DNA from: Micromonospora eburnea
GTDB taxonomy: Bacteria > Actinomycetota > Actinomycetes > Mycobacteriales > Micromonosporaceae
Length of the DNA: 64,000 bases
Reading direction: 5' to 3'
NCBI RefSeq assembly: GCF_900090225.1
Contig: NZ_FMHY01000002.1
Location: 3,286,001 to 3,350,000 of the forward strand
Every line of letters begins with the position of its first letter. Position 1 is the stretch's first letter. Shown piece by piece: positions 1 to 8,940 of the stretch. The notes under the pieces are model-generated. The model was given only the letters and a program-made list of their open reading frames with translations, did not search any database and was not told where the DNA came from. Made by a program: the position numbers and the translations under genes.

Positions 1-1375
1 CGTCGGGGGTGAGGCCGAACAGCGCGCCCCGCCGCCATTCGTTGATCAGGAACGCGCTGATGGTGCGGCGGATGCGGGCCCAGAGCATGTCGTCATTGGG
101 TTCGAAGACGACCCACTGGGTGCCGTTGAGGATCGACTCCTCCAGGTAGTTGAACAGCCGCCGCACGTTCAGGTAGCGCCAGGCCGGGTCGGACGACAGG
201 GTGCGGGCGCCCCAGACCAGGATGCCGCGGCCGGGGAAGGCACGGATGCAGTTGATGCCGAGCGGGTTGAGCAGCTCCTGCTCCGCGCGGGTCAGCTGGG
301 TCTCCAACGCGACCGCGCCCCGGATCGGCTCGTTGGCGGGTGCCTTGTGCACGCCCCGCGCGCCGTCGCTGCGCGCCCATACGCCGGCGATGTGGCCCGA
401 CGGCGGCATGAACCGGTTGGTGCCGGTCACCGGGTCGAACACCTTGATCCAGGGGTAGTAGAGAGTGGCGTACTTCGAGTCGTGACCGGCCTGGTCGGTG
501 CGCCACTCCTTGACCTGCTGCGCCGACAGGCCTGGCGGTGGGTCCAGGATGGCCATCCGGTCGCCCATCAGCTCACAGTGGGCGATCATCGCCGACTGCA
601 CGGCCTTCACCGACTCCAGGTCGATCGCGCCGCGCTGGTACGCCCCCATCAGGTCGGGCACCGCGACCATGGTCACCTCGTCGACGGCCTCCAGACCGCC
701 GAACCCGGTACGCTCCGCCGCGTCGCCCACGTACTCGTCCGCCGACACGGTCTCCGGCGCGCCGACCGCGGGCGGCTCGGAGGTGAGCGCCACCTCGCCA
801 CCGGACGGGCGGGCCAGTTGGCCGGTCGGCGCCGCCTCCTCGATCGTGATCAGCTTCGACCGCTCGCGGACCACGGTCACCACGTTGTCCTTGCCGCGCT
901 TGGTGGTCACCGACTCGAAGGTCTCGACCACCTGGCCGCCGCGCTTGACCACCAGGTTGAACCGGTCCTCGCCGGCACCCTCCGGCGGGTCGGCGACCTC
1001 GACCGTGACGTCCTCCGGGGTGCCCTCGGGCAGCGCGCGGGCGACCACCCGGTACGTGCCGAGGACCGCGGCTGGCGCGGGCGCGGCCGGCAACGCCTCC
1101 TCGCTGGCCCGGTCGCCGCCGACCCGGACGATGTACGCGGCCCCGCCGCCCTGCATGAAGTACCCGTAAACGGCGTGGCCCAGGTAGCAGTCCGGGGCGA
1201 ACTCGCCGAAGATTTGCGAGTACTGGCTCCAGTTGGTCACCAGGGTCGGGGTGTTGAACGGCCCCTGCGCGGCGAAGCCGACGAACGCGGCGACCGCCGT
1301 GCCGACGCCCTCGATCGGGCGGGAGCCGGACTCCACTTCCTCGACGTACACGCCCGGCGCCAGGTAGTTGGGCAT
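1..1375 (-). CDS. eCIS / phage-like tail sheath protein (3' end beyond window)
   Basis: Contractile sheath subunit that would form the outer cylinder of an extracellular contractile injection system. The protein starts MPNYLAPGVYVEEV at 1375, the usual opening of actinobacterial sheath proteins. Reading continues without a stop to base 1 (458 codons). The conserved C-terminal core is visible: NPLGINCIRAFPGRGILVWG, then SSDPAWRYLNVRRL, then NGTQWVVFEPND and LWARIRRTISAFL. Family members are about 500 or more residues, so only the last few dozen residues are missing. It is the only structural particle gene in the window; tube, baseplate and spike genes would lie to the left. Upstream bases match a GAGGAGG-type ribosome site. 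Family assignment is very secure; membership of an eCIS rather than a prophage rests on the neighbouring DUF4157, DUF4255 and AAA+ genes. Confidence 0.93.
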   Translation of the reverse strand, partial: MPNYLAPGVYVEEVESGSRPIEGVGTAVAAFVGFAAQGPFNTPTLVTNWSQYSQIFGEFAPDCYLGHAVYGYFMQGGGAAYIVRVGGDRASEEALPAAPAPAAVLGTYRVVARALPEGTPEDVTVEVADPPEGAGEDRFNLVVKRGGQVVETFESVTTKRGKDNVVTVVRERSKLITIEEAAPTGQLARPSGGEVALTSEPPAVGAPETVSADEYVGDAAERTGFGGLEAVDEVTMVAVPDLMGAYQRGAIDLESVKAVQSAMIAHCELMGDRMAILDPPPGLSAQQVKEWRTDQAGHDSKYATLYYPWIKVFDPVTGTNRFMPPSGHIAGVWARSDGARGVHKAPANEPIRGAVALETQLTRAEQELLNPLGINCIRAFPGRGILVWGARTLSSDPAWRYLNVRRLFNYLEESILNGTQWVVFEPNDDMLWARIRRTISAFLINEWRRGALFGLTPD

Positions 1376-1583
1376 CACGCCTCCTCGTCCCTCAGTCAGG
1401 GTCGAGTCGAGCGTCCCGCGTACGGGCCAGCGTCTACACGTCCGCTGGGCCGCTTGATCGGGAAAATTCGTTTGCACGTTCGGGCATCCGACTGCGGCTC
1501 CCGGCGATTCATCGATGATCTGGATGAACGGCTGAGATATCTTGAGCAAGCTCATAGATGTCGATCATCTTGAGGGGTGGCAG

Positions 1584-2165
1584 ATGGCGGAGATAAATCT
1601 GGTTCCTCGGGACAGGACGACATTTGAGGATTTCTCGCGGTTTGCGCGGGACCGCGGCTGGCAGCTAGATCAGAGATCTGTTCGAGCCGCGCGCGGGGAG
1701 GAGTCGCCGGAGTTTCTGTGGCGGACCGACAACGGCAGCACGGTCAGACTGATCCAGAGCGCCCCCCTCGACCTTTCCTACGTGGTCGTGGCGGGAGACG
1801 AGCGCGACCGGCTGGCGGATGAGGTACGGGAGCGGTTTCCCGCCTTCTCCTGGCCCGAGATTATTGAGCGGTTGTCCGAGGCTCGTTCCGACGAGGAGCG
1901 GATAGCGGCCTTCCGTCTTGTTGCTGCCACCGAGAGCGCCGACTACGACCCGACCGTCTACGGTGCCGTCCGCACGGGCCTTGATGATTCGGACCCGCTT
2001 GTGCTGCTGGCAGCTCTGGGTGCTGCCTTCTATCTCCGGTGGCGACAGTTCGAGCCCTTGGTGCGGCGCGTTAGCGAGTCGCCGCAAGTGAGTGAGAACG
2101 TCAGGGTGACGGCGGGTAACCTGCTCGGGCTCACCCTGTGGGATCGCGGGCACGAGGGGTCCTAG
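1584..2165 (+). CDS. HEAT-repeat-like protein, candidate immunity protein to the facing toxin
   Basis: A 193-residue soluble protein with no signal peptide or membrane segment. The start at 1584 is chosen because GAGG lies 8 bases upstream; a TTG 14 codons earlier is in frame but has no such site. The N-terminal half is a small mixed alpha/beta region. The C-terminal half (about residues 100-185) consists of paired amphipathic helices (EERIAAFRLVAA, DPLVLLAALGAAF, FEPLVRRVSES) that look like HEAT/ARM repeats. It lies on the opposite strand to the injection-system genes, and its stop overlaps the stop of the 1254-residue effector by 4 bases. Codon use is less GC-biased than its neighbours. An immunity role is inferred from position and size; I do not recognise a named immunity family. 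Confidence 0.72.
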   Translation: MAEINLVPRDRTTFEDFSRFARDRGWQLDQRSVRAARGEESPEFLWRTDNGSTVRLIQSAPLDLSYVVVAGDERDRLADEVRERFPAFSWPEIIERLSEARSDEERIAAFRLVAATESADYDPTVYGAVRTGLDDSDPLVLLAALGAAFYLRWRQFEPLVRRVSESPQVSENVRVTAGNLLGLTLWDRGHEGS

Positions 2166-5100
2166 TCGGTGTAGCGCTTCTCCGCCGTTTTCTTCGCGTC
2201 CTCGATCGCCTGGGACAGATTCAGCTGCTTGCGTCCGATCTGGCGGGCCAGCTCCGGGTCGCTCGCAACGAGCTTCTTCTTGTCCTTGTCGGACATCGGC
2301 ATGACGGACAGTTGTACCCCTCGACCGGCCAGCTTGGCCAGAGCGCTCTTCGCCTCGGAGCTGTCCGTCCCCTCGGAGTGGTAGAGGGATAGGGCAGAGA
2401 CCTTGGTCTTCATCGTCCAGCTCTTGTCCCTGGCGAAGTCGGTCATGCTCAGGATGGAATCCGCGCAGGGCAGGCACGGGCTCCTCGTTATGTGAAGCGC
2501 CAACCAGCAGATCGGGTCGTACTGCAGGGCTTCCTTGAACTCCTGCGCCTGTGGGAGGGATCCCCAATTGCCCTTGAGTCGCTCCAGTACGGCGACCTCG
2601 GCATGCGCACCCTTTTCCGAGATGCTCTCCTTTTCGATCTTTCCCTTCTTCACCCAGGTCCCGAGCGTTCGGCGCGGCACCAACTCACGGCTGCCGTCCT
2701 CGTTGGTAAGCCAGAACCTGTCGCCGCTCCGGAGCACTGCGCTCTGCAGCGTGGCGAGCTTGTTCAGTCGAGCAGGCCAGGACAGGTTGGCTTGTGCCCG
2801 TGTCGCGATATTCTTGTCGAGTGCCACGTCAACCGGTATCCGGAAGGGTTGCTGGGGTTGGAAGTGGTCTTGTTCGTTGGCTCGGGGGTCCTTGCTAAGA
2901 TCGCAATCTACCTCCACGACCTTGGTCTTGGCACTCGCCCGAACGAAGAACCCGAACCTGGATGCGTTGGGGTCGGAACTGACGACGTGCAGCTCCTTGA
3001 GGCCCTGGCTGCGCCACTTGTTCCAGACGGTCGCGGTCGCGTCCTTGATGTGGCGAGGGCTTGCCTTCGCGCCGAGGTGGCCACGAAGGTCCGCCGCGAC
3101 TCCCGCCCGGACCCGCGCGCTGCGCTCCGTCTGCGCTTCGTCGCGTCCCCGGCGGCCGCCCGCCCGGTTCCGTAGGCTGGTGGACTTTGCCTTCAACTTC
3201 GCCCACAGTTTCTTGCCGAGTCCGACGATCTTGCCGACGACCCAGTCGACGGCCTTCATGACCGGCTTGGCCAGGGCCTTGAAGAACTTTTGGACTTTCT
3301 GGGCGAGCCCGCCGATGCCGAGTACCGCGGCGAGGACCCCGATCAGCACCGGCACGGACCGGGCGAGGGCCTTCTCGACCAGGGCCGGCACCCCACCCGG
3401 CCCGCCGCCCGCGATCGCGATGATGGCATCGAGGACCGAGTTGACGAACTCGATGATCTGGGCCCCTTGCGTCACGATGAACGTGACGAAGTCGATGATC
3501 ATCTTGACCGCGCGGATGAATGCCGAGGCGGGGTTGAGCAGGCTGATGATCCAGGTGATGCCAGCCATCAGGATGGTCGGGATCAGGTATTCGCTGATCT
3601 TGGAGAACAGGTTGGCTTTCAGGTCGCCGACCTTCTCCTTGATCTCTTCCCACATGCCGCCGAGGCCTTGCGCCTGGACCTTCTGCACCACGGGCACGGA
3701 CTGCTCGACCGCGCCCATGGCCTGCTCGGGCACGCCCCGCTTGACGATCCGCCCACGGATGGCCGCCCAGGTCAGCCCGAGCAGCGAGCCGATCATCATG
3801 ACGATGCCGCGCAGGTCGAACTTCGCCGGCAGTTCCAGCCCGGCCCCGGCCATCGCCCCGGTGAGCCAGCCGACGAGGCCCTTCTTCAGGTGCTCGCCGA
3901 TGTTCGCCATGAACGCCCGAAGGCCGGCGCCGACCGCAGAGACCAGCTTGCCGAGGAAGCCGATCGGGTCCTTGATGATCGCCATGACCGCGTGGGCGGC
4001 CTTGGCCAGGACACCCATCAGCATGTCCTTGAGCTGCATGATGGTCTTGATGACCCCGGCGACGGCGTCGACGGCCTTGGCGACCAGGCCCTTGTTCTTC
4101 TCCTTCTCGGCGGCGATCTCCTCGTCGACCGATTTGAGTGCCTCGTTGTACTTCGACGCGAGGGTTTGCACCAGCTCGGTGCCCTTGTTGTTGACCTGCT
4201 CGGTGAGCTCGTCGAACTTCCCGGAGAACTCGCCCGCCGCCTCCTTGCCGATCGCCTGCAGGTCGGCGGGGAGCTTCTTCACTTCCGCCTGCAACTCGTT
4301 ACGGCCGGTGGCGATGCGCTGCTTCGCCCGGCCCAGTTCCGCGCCGATGGTGTCGGCGACACCGGAGATGACCTGCTGCATCCGGTCGACGTAGCCCTTG
4401 CGGGCCGTGACGAAGATCTGGTTGGCCTCCTCCGGCAGGCCGGCGAACTTGTCCTTGAGCCACCGGCCCTTGCCCAGCAGCCCCGAGTAGCGCTTGTCCT
4501 TGTACTCGTCCATCCGCCGCTTGTGTTCGGCGGTGAACGCGTCTCGCGCCGCTTTCTCGCCCGCGCTGAACTGGTCGTCGACCTTCTTGTCCAGTCCGGA
4601 CAGGATGCCCTCGACGTCCTTCTTCGTCGCGTCGAAGACCTTCTGCAGGATCGCGGTGACCTTGGCACGCTTGGCCTCGTCGGCGGACTTCGCCTCCTCC
4701 TTGCCCGCCCCGACCTGGGCGCCCGCCTTCTTGCGGTCGGCGGTGAGGGCGGTCATCGCCGCCGCACCCGCCTGACCGGCCGCCGCCTTCGCCCCGGCCA
4801 GTGTCTGCGCCTCGGCGGCGCGCACCTGACCGGGCGCGGTGGCTGCGTGCTGCTCGGCGGCGTTCTTCTCCTTCAACGCCCCGGTGAACTCCGGCTCGTT
4901 GGACTTGGCCAGCTGCTCCTCGGTGACCTGCGCCTCGGCCATCTGCTGGTCGACCTGCTTCGGCCCACCCGAGAGGTCCGTCGCCGCCGGCGGGGCTTTG
5001 TCCGGCACGGCCTTCGCCGGATCCGGCGTGCCCGGCGTGCCCGGGGTGGCCGGTGGCTTGTCCGCCACCAGCGGGGTGACCGGCTTGTCGACCGCCTTCG

Positions 5101-5926
5101 ACGTGTCCGGCGGCGCCTTGGTGGTCGTCTCGATCGCGTTCGCCGACGCCTTCTTGCCGTCGGTGACCTGGCCCTGGACCTGCCCCTTGACCGCATCCGC
5201 CTTGCCCGAGTCGCCGAACTTGTCGGCCTCGTCGAGGTTCTTCGGCGCCTGCGCCGCGATCGCCTCGTTCACCGCCCGGATGAACGCGGCCTTGTCGAAC
5301 TCGCCCGGCTTGGCGGCGTTCATCTTCTCCGCGTTCGCCGCCTTGCCCTGCGCCTCCTTGTCGTCCTGCGGCGGCTTGGCGGCGCCCTGCGCCTTCGCCG
5401 CCTCCGACTTCGCGGGCGGATGGGCGGCCAGCAACTTCTGCTTGCCCCGCACATCCGCCTTCAACGCCGCGAACTTCGGATCCGCCTGCGGCCCAGGCCG
5501 GTGCACCGGACCCGCATCGGTCGCTAGCCGCTGCACCGGCACCTCGACCGTCGGGGCACCACCCGCACCGGCCAGGGTGCCGGTCGTCGGTCCCGCTCCA
5601 GCCGGCGACCGCTGCGCCGGTGGCGAAGCCGTACCCGACGAACCGGTCCGCCGGCTCCCTGCCGGTGCCGAGCGGCTCGGCTTGGCCGGCCTGGCCGAGG
5701 CCGTACGACGCTGGGCCATCAGGGCGGATACCGCGCGGTTACCGGCGGCGGACTGCAACCGCTGTGCTGCCGCCGGGCTCATCGGCCGGGCCGGCGACGC
5801 TCGCTGAGGCTCGACTGCGGGTTCGGCGAGAGTCGGTGGGTCACTCGCGGCCCGCTGCGACACCGGCAGGGCAGGACGGCGTACGGCATCCCGGCGCCCG
5901 TCGCGCTCCTCGGCCGGTGCCTTCAC
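2162..5926 (-). CDS. Large eCIS effector-like protein with C-terminal deaminase-type toxin domain
   Basis: 1254 residues from a GTG at 5926. Layout: a disordered basic N-terminus carrying the LQSAAGNRAV motif (residues 57-66) typical of eCIS-associated proteins; a long Ala/Pro/Lys-rich and coiled region (about 70-610); hydrophobic helical segments at about 640-675, 775-845 and 858-875; a basic stretch (about 895-930); then a compact C-terminal domain. That domain contains H1108-A-E1110 and P1150-C1151-L-P-C1154. HxE plus PCxxC is the zinc and catalytic signature of the cytidine-deaminase superfamily, widely used as toxin tips. I infer a cargo toxin that edits nucleic acid bases or nucleotides. 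The last ~350 codons are less GC-rich than the rest, as expected for an exchangeable tip. The deaminase subfamily and substrate cannot be told from sequence alone. Confidence 0.82.
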   Translation of the reverse strand: MKAPAEERDGRRDAVRRPALPVSQRAASDPPTLAEPAVEPQRASPARPMSPAAAQRLQSAAGNRAVSALMAQRRTASARPAKPSRSAPAGSRRTGSSGTASPPAQRSPAGAGPTTGTLAGAGGAPTVEVPVQRLATDAGPVHRPGPQADPKFAALKADVRGKQKLLAAHPPAKSEAAKAQGAAKPPQDDKEAQGKAANAEKMNAAKPGEFDKAAFIRAVNEAIAAQAPKNLDEADKFGDSGKADAVKGQVQGQVTDGKKASANAIETTTKAPPDTSKAVDKPVTPLVADKPPATPGTPGTPDPAKAVPDKAPPAATDLSGGPKQVDQQMAEAQVTEEQLAKSNEPEFTGALKEKNAAEQHAATAPGQVRAAEAQTLAGAKAAAGQAGAAAMTALTADRKKAGAQVGAGKEEAKSADEAKRAKVTAILQKVFDATKKDVEGILSGLDKKVDDQFSAGEKAARDAFTAEHKRRMDEYKDKRYSGLLGKGRWLKDKFAGLPEEANQIFVTARKGYVDRMQQVISGVADTIGAELGRAKQRIATGRNELQAEVKKLPADLQAIGKEAAGEFSGKFDELTEQVNNKGTELVQTLASKYNEALKSVDEEIAAEKEKNKGLVAKAVDAVAGVIKTIMQLKDMLMGVLAKAAHAVMAIIKDPIGFLGKLVSAVGAGLRAFMANIGEHLKKGLVGWLTGAMAGAGLELPAKFDLRGIVMMIGSLLGLTWAAIRGRIVKRGVPEQAMGAVEQSVPVVQKVQAQGLGGMWEEIKEKVGDLKANLFSKISEYLIPTILMAGITWIISLLNPASAFIRAVKMIIDFVTFIVTQGAQIIEFVNSVLDAIIAIAGGGPGGVPALVEKALARSVPVLIGVLAAVLGIGGLAQKVQKFFKALAKPVMKAVDWVVGKIVGLGKKLWAKLKAKSTSLRNRAGGRRGRDEAQTERSARVRAGVAADLRGHLGAKASPRHIKDATATVWNKWRSQGLKELHVVSSDPNASRFGFFVRASAKTKVVEVDCDLSKDPRANEQDHFQPQQPFRIPVDVALDKNIATRAQANLSWPARLNKLATLQSAVLRSGDRFWLTNEDGSRELVPRRTLGTWVKKGKIEKESISEKGAHAEVAVLERLKGNWGSLPQAQEFKEALQYDPICWLALHITRSPCLPCADSILSMTDFARDKSWTMKTKVSALSLYHSEGTDSSEAKSALAKLAGRGVQLSVMPMSDKDKKKLVASDPELARQIGRKQLNLSQAIEDAKKTAEKRYTD

Positions 5927-5976
5927 TCGACCCCCCGACTCCCGGCCCTTCGGCCGCGATCGAAATCCGGGTACGC

Positions 5977-6732
5977 CTACTCCGCGGACTCCTCCTCTTC
6001 CTCGCCGGCCTCCTGCCGCTGGACGTACGTCTGTGCCGACTCGTCCTCCTCGGACATCTCTTCCTCGCGCTGCACGGTCGGATGGTCATGACCGTCGTGG
6101 TCGACGGCGCGTTGGACCGCTGGTGCCGAGGTGGGCGACGCCGGCGCGGACATCAGCCGGTCGGCGTTGGCGACGGCCTCCCGCTCGAACCGGTCGGACG
6201 GGTCGCTGACCTTGACCCCGCCGCCGTTGTCGGTGCCGTCCACCGGGCCGCTGCGCTGCTGCACCACGTGGGTCAGCTCGTGGGCGAGCATGTGTTGGCC
6301 CGTCGGCGAGGCCGGGTCGTAGCTGTCGCGCTGGAAGACGATGTTCGACCCGACCGTGTACGCCTGCGCGTTCACCGACTTTGCCGACTCGTGCGCCGCT
6401 CCGTCGGTGTGCACCCGGACGTCGGAGAAGTCCTGCCCGCCGAAGCGGGTCTCCATGTCGGTGCGGACGTCGGCCGGCAGCGGGGACCCACCGCCGGAGT
6501 TGACCACGTCGTGTACGGGGGAGCGGTCCTCGGCCGGCTCGACCAGCTCGCCGACGGCCTGGTTGCCGACCGCCCGTTGCAGGCCGAGGAGCCCGGACGC
6601 GCCGAGCACGTCGGGCCGTCCGGCGGTGGCGGCCTGATACATCAGCGCGTCGCTGTCCCGGTCGACCGGGCCGAGCCGGTCGCCGGCGGGTCGTACCGAT
6701 GCCTCCGAGTCGAACTCACGGTGTCCGCGCAT
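5977..6732 (-). CDS. DUF4157 (eCIS core domain) protein
   Basis: 251 residues. The motif [10 protein letters not shown] (51-60) is followed by a DUF4157 domain (about 85-165), containing [20 protein letters not shown] and [14 protein letters not shown] (151-155) is an HExxH zinc-peptidase-like motif, intact here. The C-terminal third is acidic and disordered, with VQR-type motifs ([23 protein letters not shown]). DUF4157 proteins are hallmark accessory or cargo proteins of extracellular contractile injection systems; whether this one is a protease or a loading factor is unknown. It lies 50 bases upstream of the deaminase effector on the same strand, shares the GNxAV motif with it, and is probably co-transcribed. 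Confidence 0.9.
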   Translation of the reverse strand: MRGHREFDSEASVRPAGDRLGPVDRDSDALMYQAATAGRPDVLGASGLLGLQRAVGNQAVGELVEPAEDRSPVHDVVNSGGGSPLPADVRTDMETRFGGQDFSDVRVHTDGAAHESAKSVNAQAYTVGSNIVFQRDSYDPASPTGQHMLAHELTHVVQQRSGPVDGTDNGGGVKVSDPSDRFEREAVANADRLMSAPASPTSAPAVQRAVDHDGHDHPTVQREEEMSEEDESAQTYVQRQEAGEEEEESAE

Positions 6733-6840
6733 GGTCTACCCCCTCACACCGGGCCTGTATCGACCGTCCACCCCGGGCAGGGGAGCGGGCCAGCCCTGCC
6801 CGGCCGACGCGGGGGCACCGCCGCCTGCCCGAAAGGGCAA

Positions 6841-8937
6841 TCAGCCGACCGCCAGCGGCAGCCAGGGACCGAACTCGCTCTCCAGGGTCAGCCGGCCGAG
6901 TTTGCGGTACTCCCGGCCGACCGCGCCGACCAGCTCCGCCATCCCCACCGGCCGGCCTGCCCCGGCGGCCAGATAGCCGGCGGTCACCGCGGCGGAGCGG
7001 ATGTGCCCGCCGGCCAACTCGAAGGCGCCGGCCAGGAAGTCCAGGTCCACGTCGGTGCCGCGGGGCACCCGGTCGCCGAGACACCGGTCCCACAGCGCCC
7101 GCCGGGCCGCCTCGTCGGGCACGGGGAAGTCCACCACCACGTCGAGTCGCCGGGTGAACGCCTCGTCCAGGTTGGCCCGCAGGTTCGTGGCCAGCACCGC
7201 CAGCCCGTCGAAGGTCTCCATCCGCTGGAGCAGGTAGGCACTCTCGATGTTGGCGTACCGGTCGTGCGCGTCGCGTACCTCGGAGCGCTTACCGAAGATC
7301 GCGTCCGCCTCGTCGAAGAGCAGCACCCCGTTCACCCCGGCCGCCTCGCCGAAGATTCGCTCCAGGTTCTTCTCCGTCTCCCCGACGTACTTGTCCACCA
7401 CGGTCGCCAGGTTGACCGTGTACAGGTCCAGCCCGAGGCTGCCGGCCACCACCTCGGCGGACATCGTCTTGCCGGTGCCCGAGTCACCGGCGAACAGCGC
7501 CGTCACCCCGTGCCCGCGCCCACCACCGGGGCGCATCCCCCACTCGCGCAGCACCCGGTCCCGGTGCCGGGCCCGCCCGGCCAGCTCACGCAGCAGGGAC
7601 AACGTCGGTGCCGGCAACACCAGGTCGTCCCAACCGACCTCCGGCACGATCCGCCGGGCCAGCCGCTCCAGGCCCGCCGCGTTCTGGGTACGCGCACCCG
7701 CCCGTAGGTGCGCCTCGCCGACCCGATCGCCGGACGCGGCGGCGAGCTGCGCGGCCACCGCGGCGGCCCGCCGGATCGCCGGTGCGCCCAGTACGAACTG
7801 CGCGGTGGCGGCGGCCGGGTCGACCCCGTCGGCGAGCCGGTCGGGCAGAGCCGATCGCCACACGGCCGCCCGCTCGTCGGCGGTCAGCGGCGCGACGTCC
7901 ACCTGCAGCGGCGCCAGTGCGGACCACGTGGGATCCCACGGCTGCGTCCCGTACGCCAGCACCGGTACCGGCCCGGCGGTCAGCCGGGACCAGACGGCCC
8001 ACGGCTCATCGCCGTGCACCGGCCCGACCACCAGGCCGGCCCCGGTGAGCAACGCCTCCCGTAGCAGCAGGGTGGCCAGCTCCGCCGGCTGTGCCTCGGC
8101 CGCCAGTCGGGGCAGGTCCACGGCGAGGGCGCCACGCCCGGCCCGGTCGAGCGCGGCCGCCGCCAGCGCGCAGGCGCTGCCGCCGGGGCTCTCCCGCAGG
8201 TACGCCAGACGGACCCCGGCCCGATCCAGCGCGCGACCGAGCGGTTCCGCGTCGGGCGGGGACGGCGCGGTCGGGGCGACCGGTTCGGCGAGGCCGATCA
8301 GCAGCGACTCGGGCGCCTCCGTGCCGAGCAGCCAGCCGCCGACCCGGTCGGGCACCCACAGACCGCGGCTGAGTACCGGCCGGTCGGGGGAGTCCACCCG
8401 CAGCAGCGCCAGGTCGACCAGCGGCGCTCCGGCGGTGAGCCGGAGCCGGGCCGACGCGGCCGCCTCGGGCAGCCCGCAGAGCCGCAGCGCCAGGCCGATC
8501 GAGGGGCGGCGGCGGGTGACGTCGTCGTTGAGGTACCCGTAGAACTGCTCGAACCGGCTGTCCACGTCGGGGGCGAGGGCCACCAGCAGTAGCGCCTCGT
8601 CCAACGGGGTCAGCCCGGCCGCGGCGGCCAGCGCGGCCAGCCGGTCGTCGGATCGCGTCCCCGACCGTCCGTCGGCCCACCGGGCGGCGGAGGCGTCGGG
8701 CGTGCCGGTGGCGTCGGTCGTCGTGGCCGCCGGAGCATCGACGGGATCGGCGGGCCACGGCTCGAACGGCTCGCGAGCGGCGGCGAGGGCCGCGTCGACC
8801 GCCTCGTCGGAGAGGTAGAGCCCCCGGAACGGGTCATCCGGTTGCGGGTCGCTCTCCCGGCGGTGTGCCACCGCCGCGCGTACCGCCAGTTCCACCCGCT
8901 GCAGACGGCGCAGCAGCACCAGCGCCTCCCCGACCAC
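6841..8937 (-). CDS. eCIS-associated AAA+ ATPase
   Basis: 698 residues from GTG 8937. The N-terminal ~420 residues form a degenerate region rich in Leu and Ala helices. The C-terminal AAA+ module has Walker A GDSGTGKT (484-491), Walker B LLFDEADAIF (539-548), a TNLRANLD sensor 1 region and the arginine-finger-type FTRRLDVVVDFP. AAA+ ATPases of this build are encoded in most actinobacterial injection-system loci and are thought to act in particle assembly or cargo handling. It follows the DUF4255 gene with a gap of only 3 bases, so the two are probably translated together. All catalytic motifs appear intact. Confidence 0.92.
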   Translation of the reverse strand: MVGEALVLLRRLQRVELAVRAAVAHRRESDPQPDDPFRGLYLSDEAVDAALAAAREPFEPWPADPVDAPAATTTDATGTPDASAARWADGRSGTRSDDRLAALAAAAGLTPLDEALLLVALAPDVDSRFEQFYGYLNDDVTRRRPSIGLALRLCGLPEAAASARLRLTAGAPLVDLALLRVDSPDRPVLSRGLWVPDRVGGWLLGTEAPESLLIGLAEPVAPTAPSPPDAEPLGRALDRAGVRLAYLRESPGGSACALAAAALDRAGRGALAVDLPRLAAEAQPAELATLLLREALLTGAGLVVGPVHGDEPWAVWSRLTAGPVPVLAYGTQPWDPTWSALAPLQVDVAPLTADERAAVWRSALPDRLADGVDPAAATAQFVLGAPAIRRAAAVAAQLAAASGDRVGEAHLRAGARTQNAAGLERLARRIVPEVGWDDLVLPAPTLSLLRELAGRARHRDRVLREWGMRPGGGRGHGVTALFAGDSGTGKTMSAEVVAGSLGLDLYTVNLATVVDKYVGETEKNLERIFGEAAGVNGVLLFDEADAIFGKRSEVRDAHDRYANIESAYLLQRMETFDGLAVLATNLRANLDEAFTRRLDVVVDFPVPDEAARRALWDRCLGDRVPRGTDVDLDFLAGAFELAGGHIRSAAVTAGYLAAGAGRPVGMAELVGAVGREYRKLGRLTLESEFGPWLPLAVG

Positions 8938-8940
8938 CGC

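Noticed and set aside
3290..5527. Long plus-strand reading frame opposite the effector gene
   Set aside because: It has the Arg/Leu/Gly-heavy, low-complexity composition of antisense frames in GC-rich coding DNA and no recognisable domain; the minus-strand protein has clear motifs.
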